Source of the DNA: SG8-39 sp041558415
GTDB taxonomy: Bacteria > Pseudomonadota > Gammaproteobacteria > Burkholderiales > SG8-39
NCBI GenBank assembly: GCA_041558415.1
Contig: JBFFEY010000080.1
Coordinates: forward strand, 1 to 12,171
Length of the DNA stretch: 12,171 nt
Direction of reading: 5' to 3'
Shown here: positions 7,814 through 12,171 of the stretch, in pieces
Position numbering within the stretch: position 1 is the stretch's first letter
Layout: each line of letters starts with the position of its first letter
Notes under the pieces: model-generated
The model's database searches: none
Told to the model about the DNA's origin: nothing
What the model saw: only the letters and a program-made list of their open reading frames with translations
Made by a program: the position numbers and the translations under genes

Positions 7814-8649
7814 CCTTCTGGTACGGCTGCAACGTCGTGCGCCACGCCGACATCATTCACGCCGCGATCGCGCTGCTCGAGGCCGTCGGCGTCGACGTGC
7901 GCCCCGCGGGCGGCCCGGCCTACTGCTGCGGCACCACCAAGGACGCCAACCTGCGCGCCGCCGAAGGCATGGCGACGCGCACGGTGGAGAAGTTCAACGC
8001 GCTGGGCCGCGACGTCGTCACCTGGTGCCCGTCCTGCCATCGCCACATGGGCGACTTCGTCGAGCACTACACGCAGCCGCAGTTCGCGGTGTCGCACATC
8101 ACCGAGGTGCTGTACGCCAATCGCGAGCGCCTCGCGGCGAAGCTGGTGCATCCCGTGCCGCGCAGGGTGCTGCTGCACCGGCACGTCGGCTTTCGCGAGG
8201 TCGAGGTGAACCGGCTGGTGGCCGAGCTGCTGCGCCTGGTGCCCGGGCTCGAAGTGCTGGACAGCGCGGTCGAGGTGCCGGCGCACATGTGTTCCGAGCT
8301 CGCGCGCCTGCCGGCGGTGCTCTCCGAGGTGATGGCGCGCACCGTGCTTGAAGCGCGCGCCGCGGGCGCCGAGGACCTGGTCACCGTGTTCCACTCCTGC
8401 CAGCGCCTGTGGTGCGGCCTGGCGGCCGAGGCGCCGCTCGGCGTGGTGAACTACGTCAACCTGCTGGCGCGCGCGCTGGGCGTCGAGCGCGCCGACGAGT
8501 ACACGCAGTGGAAGCTCGCGGCGAGCGACGAGGAGGCGATCGCCATGATCGGCGCGCAGCGCCTGCAGCGCGTCGATGCCGAGGTCTTCCGCCGCGAGGT
8601 GCTGCCCGAGATCCGGCGGCGGCCGCCGCGCAGGGGTCAGACCCCTTAG
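7801..8649 (+). CDS. HdrB-like CCG-domain iron-sulfur protein, GTG start
   Basis: This is a 282-residue protein. I place the start at GTG 7801 because an AGGAGG-type ribosome site (about 7789-7796) lies upstream and the family N-terminus (TFWYGCNVVR) begins there. The open frame further upstream overlaps the HdrC-like gene and is not protein-like. The first cysteine-rich CCG domain is complete: C10, C42-C43-G44, C76-x2-C79 (WCPSCH), the signature of the noncubane [4Fe-4S] sites known from HdrB. The second is degenerate: the first Cys is replaced (HRHVG, 126-130), CC is M163-C164, and CxxC is F197-x2-C200. Only one of the two usual sites thus looks intact. The last residues (RGQTP) are encoded by a GGGGTC-type palindrome, so the natural C-terminus may have been altered. 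It pairs with the HdrC-like gene. Confidence 0.87.
   Translation: MAALTFWYGCNVVRHADIIHAAIALLEAVGVDVRPAGGPAYCCGTTKDANLRAAEGMATRTVEKFNALGRDVVTWCPSCHRHMGDFVEHYTQPQFAVSHITEVLYANRERLAAKLVHPVPRRVLLHRHVGFREVEVNRLVAELLRLVPGLEVLDSAVEVPAHMCSELARLPAVLSEVMARTVLEARAAGAEDLVTVFHSCQRLWCGLAAEAPLGVVNYVNLLARALGVERADEYTQWKLAASDEEAIAMIGAQRLQRVDAEVFRREVLPEIRRRPPRRGQTP
8632..8646. repeat. REP-like palindrome AGGGGTC-A-GACCCCT at the end of the HdrB-like gene
   Basis: A perfect 7-bp inverted repeat around one base, overlapping the last five codons of the HdrB-like gene just before its TAG (8647-8649). A partial copy occurs at 1935-1946. RNA could fold as a 5-bp stem with a 5-nt loop, but no T-run follows, so it is not a typical terminator. 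Confidence 0.45.
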
Positions 8650-8658
8650 AAAAGTCCT

Positions 8659-8683
8659 TTCAGATCAGGCCGAGCTCGGTGGC
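8659..8683 (+). repeat. 25-bp direct repeat, left copy
   Basis: These 25 bases are identical, in the same orientation, to 10663-10687 (offset 2004). The right copy is the 3' end of the monooxygenase gene (codons for ATELGLI and the stop, minus strand). This left copy stands alone, 9 nt after the HdrB-like stop codon and directly against the TAA (8686-8684) of the last lipoprotein gene. Together the two copies bracket the lipoprotein operon. Confidence 0.85.
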
Positions 8684-9067
8684 TTAGTTCAGCTTGCTCG
8701 CGAACCACATGTAGCCGTCGAAGCGGTCGCCATCCAGAAAGACGAACAGATACCGGCGCCGGTCTTCCATTTTGCCGGAGCTTGGATCGACGCTGCCTTG
8801 ACCAAAGTAATAGGTCCAGACCGTCCGGTCAGACTCGTGAAAGGGCATCAGCGCCCGGCCTTTTCCGTAGGGTTCGCCGAGTGCGCGTTTCACGTCGGCC
8901 TGCGTCGACACGCCGGTCTGCAACGACTGCTCGATCAGACCGGGATCGAAGGCGCGGCCCATCTCGAATCGTACCGAACCGCAGCCGCCGAGTGCGGTTG
9001 CGCCGAAAAGTAGAGCCAGCAGCCAAACGGCCGTTCCACAGCGGCACGCGTTTGCGCTCATCCGCAT
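8684..9067 (-). CDS. BamE/SmpA-like small lipoprotein (paralogue 3)
   Basis: A 127-residue protein. The start at 9067 is chosen because GGAGG (9077-9073) lies 5 nt upstream; an open frame reaching back to 9124 would overlap the preceding gene and lacks such a site. Signal peptide: MRMSANACRCGTAVWLLALL, then lipobox LGGC with the lipidated Cys at residue 29. The mature part has the pattern of BamE/SmpA-fold proteins: LQTGVSTQADVKRALGEP, then a glycine-rich turn, an aromatic strand (VWTYYF), and a last pair of strands YLFVFLDGDRF-DGYMWFAS. The other two proteins of the operon share these blocks. The TAA abuts the left 25-bp repeat. The role of BamE in outer-membrane protein assembly cannot be assumed for these paralogues. 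Confidence 0.8.
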   Translation of the reverse strand: MRMSANACRCGTAVWLLALLFGATALGGCGSVRFEMGRAFDPGLIEQSLQTGVSTQADVKRALGEPYGKGRALMPFHESDRTVWTYYFGQGSVDPSSGKMEDRRRYLFVFLDGDRFDGYMWFASKLN

Positions 9068-9078
9068 CGGATCCTCCA

Positions 9079-9516
9079 TCATTCTTCCCTGGTCAGGCCA
9101 AAGACGGCGCCGGAGGCCATCCACATATGGCCGTGGTAGGCCCCGGTTTTCTGGTCGACAAACAGCATCAGCATTCGCATGCGGGCCGTTGCGCCTTCGA
9201 GTTCCATGCTTTCATAGAGCCAGGTTTCCTTGAGATCGAAGCTCCGCGAGCGTGCCGCACCGCGGCCCTGCGGCTCACCGAGCACGGCGCGGATGTCTTT
9301 CGAAGTGGAAATGCCCGGGGTCAGCTCGGAAAGCCGATCAAACCGCGGCGTCTTGCCGAGATTCAACGTGGAAGGCGCGCAGCCGCCGAGCAGCAGAATC
9401 CCCATGCAGCCGATCAGCAAGCCGCGCGACAGCCCGCGCGCCGATCGCGCCGCCAGAGCGCCTGCTTCATTGCCTGAATTCGGCTGGACCGACGTTGCTC
9501 GTCCAAACGTAGCCAT
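9079..9516 (-). CDS. BamE/SmpA-like small lipoprotein (paralogue 2), start uncertain
   Basis: Up to 145 residues if it starts at ATG 9516, where GGGCGAGG lies a few nt upstream inside the preceding gene. That start gives a 50-nt overlap and an unusually long leader of 45 residues before the lipobox LGGC (Cys46). No better in-frame start exists: a TTG at residue 33 would leave no basic n-region and Met39 would leave too short a signal. The mature part shows TPGISTSKDIRAVLGEPQGRG, LKETWLYESMEL, LMLFVDQKTG and YHGHMWMAS, aligning block by block with its two neighbours. The stop is 11 nt before the next gene's ATG. Function unknown; probably an envelope lipoprotein. Confidence 0.75.
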   Translation of the reverse strand: MATFGRATSVQPNSGNEAGALAARSARGLSRGLLIGCMGILLLGGCAPSTLNLGKTPRFDRLSELTPGISTSKDIRAVLGEPQGRGAARSRSFDLKETWLYESMELEGATARMRMLMLFVDQKTGAYHGHMWMASGAVFGLTREE

Positions 9517-9889
9517 AAAACACCTCGCCCTTGAAGAACACGCCCAGGATCTGCTGGCGCATGTTGATCCGCGCGACGTCCTGGTCGGATGTGCCCGCCG
9601 TCAACTCGATGTCCTCGTAGTACCAGATCTTGTAGGCATCGAGCGTGTTGCGCCGATCGCCGAAACCCGGCAGCAGTGCGCCGCCGGTGCCATTGGGCAC
9701 GCCGAGAATTCTGCGCACGTCGGCTTTGGTCGAAGCGCCACGCTTGAGCTGCTTTTCGATCTCGCCCACTTTCGGGAATACTCCGGTGCCCGCGGCCGCT
9801 TGAGCGATGACAAGACCGCTCCATAGACCGAGCGCCAGGGCGAACGCCAGGGCGGCGACCCAGCGTGCACCGCTTCTCCAATGTTTCAT
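9467..9889 (-). CDS. BamE/SmpA-like small exported protein (paralogue 1)
   Basis: A 140-residue protein with GGAGG (9902-9898) 8 nt before the ATG. The N-terminus MKHWRSGARWVAALAFALAL leads to a Sec signal peptide ending near VIAQA-AAG. There is no lipobox Cys, so unlike its two paralogues it is predicted to be a soluble periplasmic protein or to stay membrane-anchored. The mature part begins FPKVGEIEKQLKRGASTKAD and continues VRRILGVPNGTGGALLPGFG, IWYYEDIEL, ILGVFFKGEVFYGYVWTSN, the same block order as the two following genes. It lies 33 nt after the DUF4410-like gene and overlaps the next gene by 50 nt at most. Function unknown. Confidence 0.77.
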   Translation of the reverse strand: MKHWRSGARWVAALAFALALGLWSGLVIAQAAAGTGVFPKVGEIEKQLKRGASTKADVRRILGVPNGTGGALLPGFGDRRNTLDAYKIWYYEDIELTAGTSDQDVARINMRQQILGVFFKGEVFYGYVWTSNVGPAEFRQ

Positions 9890-9922
9890 CGTCCAATCCT
9901 CCCGCCCGCGCCTCCTGCGGAT

Positions 9923-10459
9923 CTAGTTGCGGTCCGCATCCGATCCGCCGACCGCCCAGCGGCGGAGTTGCCCAACTACGTGGTCGACCGCGTCCGGAAC
10001 GATGTGGGTGTCAGCGCCGATGGTGTAAAGACCGCCGCCGGCAACCGTTGCGTTCGCGCGCGCGATGATCAGGACCTCGCCGGTTGCGTTGTCCGAGAGC
10101 ATCGCCGACACCATGCCGACGGTCGCGCCCCAGCCCGGCATCACCCAGCGTTTCACCGCGCTGCCTTCGACGAAGCCGATCACCTCGCAGGCGAGCCGAT
10201 AGCGGGCGTCGCTTGCGACTGCGAATTCGACGCTTGCCTGGAGTTTGTCCTGGAAGGCCCTTGTTGCCTGGGCGCCGAGCTCGCGCTGTGGCGTTTCGGT
10301 ACGGTCGATGCAGGGTTCGACCTGCACGGCGATTGGCCGCGGCGGCGCCGGATGCGATTCGCCGACCGCGCTCGTGCCCGTTGTCTCGCATGCGGCAAGC
10401 AACGCAATCACCCCGACGGCCACTGCCGTCCGTCGGAAGACGCTTGCGCGCACACCCAT
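9923..10459 (-). CDS. DUF4410-like lipoprotein, first gene of the operon
   Basis: A 178-residue protein. The signal MGVRASVFRRTAVAVGVIAL ends in lipobox LAAC with the lipidated Cys at residue 24. After a Pro-rich linker comes a domain that looks like DUF4410: a strand YRLACEVIGFVEGSAVKRW, a Gly-rich segment (MPGWGATVGMVSAMLSD) and NATGEVLIIARANATVAGGG, followed by a C-terminal helix (AVDHVVGQLRRW). In DUF4410 proteins this order (fExG-xxxR, G-G-a, D-xTGevl) is usual. AGG about 10 nt upstream of the ATG can act as ribosome site. It follows the class II FNR-like promoter (10502-10550) and heads three BamE-like genes. Domain call from memory; function unknown. Confidence 0.78.
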   Translation of the reverse strand: MGVRASVFRRTAVAVGVIALLAACETTGTSAVGESHPAPPRPIAVQVEPCIDRTETPQRELGAQATRAFQDKLQASVEFAVASDARYRLACEVIGFVEGSAVKRWVMPGWGATVGMVSAMLSDNATGEVLIIARANATVAGGGLYTIGADTHIVPDAVDHVVGQLRRWAVGGSDADRN

Positions 10460-10501
10460 CTAAACCAACCTGCGAGCCCTGGACCCCGCTCAATCCAGCT
10501 G

Positions 10502-10550
10502 CCCATCAATACTAAGTTCAGGCTTGAGGGCGCGTCGTGATCCACGTCAA
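10502..10550 (-). promoter_or_regulatory. Class II FNR/CRP-family-type promoter of the lipoprotein operon
   Basis: On the minus strand TTGACGTGGATCAC (10550-10537) is followed, after exactly 22 nt, by TAGTAT (10514-10509). In class II FNR promoters the box is centred at -41.5, which requires 22 nt between a 14-bp box and the -10 hexamer. The match is two bases off the TTGAT-N4-ATCAA consensus, and TAGTAT matches 4 of 6 bases of TATAAT. Transcription would start near 10502, giving a leader of about 43 nt before the ATG at 10459. Activation by an FNR/ANR/DNR-type regulator under low oxygen is an inference. Confidence 0.5.
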
Positions 10551-10612
10551 ACCGCGATACTGCGGCGGGGCAGCCTCGGTTGCACTCGCCGCAGCATGCG
10601 ATTGCGTCGAAA

Positions 10613-10630
10613 GCCGCACACCCATGCGGC
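10613..10630 (-). terminator. Hairpin downstream of the monooxygenase gene
   Basis: GCCGCA-6 nt-TGCGGC, a perfect 6-bp stem, about 34 nt after the monooxygenase stop on the minus strand, followed by TTTCG. A run of six T's also occurs between the stop codon and the hairpin (10650-10645 region). The T-tail is short, so this is at best a weak terminator. Confidence 0.3.
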
Positions 10631-10662
10631 TGAGCAGGCAAAAAACCCGAGGTGCGCGCGGC

Positions 10663-10687
10663 TTCAGATCAGGCCGAGCTCGGTGGC
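10663..10687 (+). repeat. 25-bp direct repeat, right copy (3' end of the monooxygenase gene)
   Basis: Identical to 8659-8683 over 25 bases. On the minus strand it encodes the last residues ATELGLI and the TGA of the monooxygenase, plus one base. The repeat stops sharply at both ends: the neighbouring bases differ. Confidence 0.85.
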
Positions 10688-12171
10688 CTTGATCTGCCGC
10701 GCCAGGTACTTCGAGTAGATGCGGCACTGGGAGAACGCGCCGGCCGTGAACCACAGGTTCGGCTGGCCGCTGCGGCACCACATGTTGCGCAGCTCCTGCG
10801 TGCGCTCGTCGAAGCCCCAGACCGGCCCGACGCGCTGCGCCACCGCGTCGCCGAACAGCGTGGCGACCAGGTGCTCCTGCCCCTCGTAGCCGGTGGCGAG
10901 CACGATGAGCTCGGCTTTCAGCCTGCGGCCGTCCATCATGCGCGCACCGTCGGCCAGGAAAGTCTCGATGTCGTGGTACTGCACGATGCCGATCTCGCCG
11001 CCCGCGACGAGCTCCGAGCAGCCGACGTTGAAGTAGTAGCCGCCGCCGCGCGTGCGGTAAAGCAGCGGCCAGCCGGTGCCCTCGTCGCCGAAGGAAAGGC
11101 GAAAGCCCGCCTTGTCCAGCGCCTCGAGCAGCGCCCGGTCGTATGCCTTCGCCTTGTCGGTGAGCAGCCGGTGCGCCACCTTGGTCAGCGGCAGCGGCAT
11201 CGAGGCGTTGATCAGGTCGCGGTCCTCGAGCGACGGGCCCTCGCCGAGGTAGACGCCGTCGTAGATCTGCGCGCTCGGCTCGACGTTGACCACCAGCGTC
11301 GGGCTGCGCTGCACCATGGTGACGCGCGCGCCGTAGCCATGCAGGTCCTGCGCGATGTCGTGCGCGCTGGTGCCGGTGCCGAGCACCAGCACCGGCTTGC
11401 CGCGCCAGGCGGCGCCGTCGCCGAACGCGCTCGAGTGCAGCAGCGTGCCCTTGAACAGCTCGAGCGTCGGGATCGTCGGCATGTGCGGCGTGCCGCTCAC
11501 GCTGGTGGCCATGACGATGTGCTTCGGCCGCAGCGCGCGCGCCCGGCCGTCGGCGCGCTTGAGGTGCGCCGTCCAGCGCCCGGCGCCGGCGTCGAAGCGC
11601 GCGCCCTCGAACGCGGTCCCGGTCCAGAAGGCGACGTCCATGCACTCGGCGTAGGTCTCGAGCCAGTTGGCGATCTGGTCCTTGGACAGGTAGGCCGGGA
11701 AGGTCGGCGGGAACGGCAGGTAGGGCAGGTGGTTGCTGTGCACCTGGTTGTGCAGCTTGAGCGCGCGGTAGCGCAGGCGCCAGTTGTCGCCGATGCGCTG
11801 CATGCGGTCGACGATCAGCGCGTCGACGTCGAGCTGGCCGAGACGCGCGGCGAGCGTGAGGCCGGCGTGGCCGCCGCCGACGATCAGCACCGTCGGATCG
11901 CGCTCGGCGTAGTCCTGCGCCGCGCGGCGCCGGTCGAGCCAGTTCGGGCCGTGGAAATCGCGCGCAGCGCCGCCTCCTCGTGATCGCGCAGCTCGTCGAG
12001 CGCGGTGAGCAGCGACCAGGCCAGCGCTGCGGCGCGCGCTTTCGCCTTGCCGTCGCGCCGCAGGCGCAGCAGCGCTTCGCCGCGCCCGACCTTCGTTTCG
12101 AAGCGCAGGAACGCCTCGATGCAGGGTGTGCCGGCGCGCTCGACCAGGCGCGGCGCGCAGCGCGCGGGGTC
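10664..12171 (-). CDS. FAD-dependent monooxygenase (FMO/YUCCA-like) with N-terminal NTF2-like part; 5' partial, apparent frameshift
   Basis: The intact main frame (at least 10664-11890, and open upstream to about 11961) encodes a class B flavoprotein monooxygenase. It shows TVLIVGGGHAGLTLAARL (FAD-binding GxGxxG), the FMO-type motif FKGTLLHSSAF (FxGxxxHxxx), VLVLGTGTSAHDIAQD (NADPH fold) and LIVLATGYEG near the C-terminus. Just upstream the same frame reads RDFHGPNWLDRRRAAQDYAE, a linker typical of these proteins. The preceding sequence to the window edge continues in a different frame (IEAFLRFETKVGRGEALLRL, SLLTALDELRDHEEAALRA), the end of the NTF2-like N-terminal domain found in this family. 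Joining the two needs one extra base, or loss of two, near 11960-11964 in a CG-repeat. This is either a real frameshift or a sequencing error. The 3' end carries the right 25-bp repeat. Substrate unknown. Confidence 0.83.
   Translation of the reverse strand, partial: PRALRAAPGRARRHTLHRGVPALRNEGRARRSAAAPAARRQGESARRSAGLVAAHRARRAARSRGGGAARDFHGPNWLDRRRAAQDYAERDPTVLIVGGGHAGLTLAARLGQLDVDALIVDRMQRIGDNWRLRYRALKLHNQVHSNHLPYLPFPPTFPAYLSKDQIANWLETYAECMDVAFWTGTAFEGARFDAGAGRWTAHLKRADGRARALRPKHIVMATSVSGTPHMPTIPTLELFKGTLLHSSAFGDGAAWRGKPVLVLGTGTSAHDIAQDLHGYGARVTMVQRSPTLVVNVEPSAQIYDGVYLGEGPSLEDRDLINASMPLPLTKVAHRLLTDKAKAYDRALLEALDKAGFRLSFGDEGTGWPLLYRTRGGGYYFNVGCSELVAGGEIGIVQYHDIETFLADGARMMDGRRLKAELIVLATGYEGQEHLVATLFGDAVAQRVGPVWGFDERTQELRNMWCRSGQPNLWFTAGAFSQCRIYSKYLARQIKATELGLI

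Noticed and set aside
9414..9896. Alternative 160-codon minus-strand frame over the BamE-like genes
   Set aside because: Overlaps a frame with a clear signal peptide and conserved blocks; the alternative is Arg-rich and featureless.
8659..10687. Insertion sequence or transposon as the source of the 25-bp repeats
   Set aside because: No transposase, no terminal inverted repeats next to the copies, and 25 bp is longer than usual target duplications; an integration-site or recombination origin fits better.
10652..11983. 443-codon plus-strand open frame over the monooxygenase gene
   Set aside because: Antisense shadow; the minus strand has FAD, NADPH and FMO motifs in order.

Overview
The window is GC-rich (about 70% by eye across the enzyme genes) and densely coded. 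It looks like a chromosomal segment of a proteobacterium, most likely a betaproteobacterium. That assignment is an inference from base composition, gene families and FNR-like boxes; there is no rRNA or other marker to confirm it. I see no tRNA, rRNA, CRISPR array, transposase or integrase.

Layout. (1) Bases 1-578, minus strand: the 5' part of a lipoprotein gene that runs off the left edge. (2) Bases 579-1084: a mostly non-coding stretch holding an AT-rich palindromic site and a collapsed remnant of an NTF2/SnoaL-like gene. (3) Bases 1085-6400, plus strand: four oxidoreductase genes, namely a classical SDR, a PRISE-type (progesterone 5-beta-reductase/iridoid-synthase-like) reductase, a two-domain Old Yellow Enzyme-type flavin reductase and a Rieske oxygenase alpha subunit. 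(4) Bases 6408-7148, minus strand: a FabG-like SDR converging on the Rieske gene. (5) Bases 7367-8649, plus strand: an overlapping HdrC-like/HdrB-like iron-sulfur pair. (6) Bases 8684-10459, minus strand: a tight operon of four small exported proteins, one DUF4410-like lipoprotein and three divergent BamE/SmpA-like paralogues. (7) Bases 10664-12171, minus strand: a flavin-containing monooxygenase-like gene with an N-terminal NTF2-like part, cut by the right edge and with an apparent frameshift.

The enzymes of regions 3-5 and 7 fit an oxidative and reductive catabolic cluster for a cyclic, probably ketone- or enone-bearing substrate (steroid, terpenoid or alicyclic/aromatic). The substrate cannot be read from sequence. 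The lipoprotein operon of region 6 looks like a guest. It lies between two perfect 25-bp direct repeats, one of which is the 3' end of the monooxygenase gene, and its base composition looks lower in GC. Its upstream region has a class II FNR/CRP-family promoter layout: TTGACGTGGATCAC exactly 22 nt before a TAGTAT -10 element. The same 13-mer recurs in front of the HdrC/HdrB-like pair.
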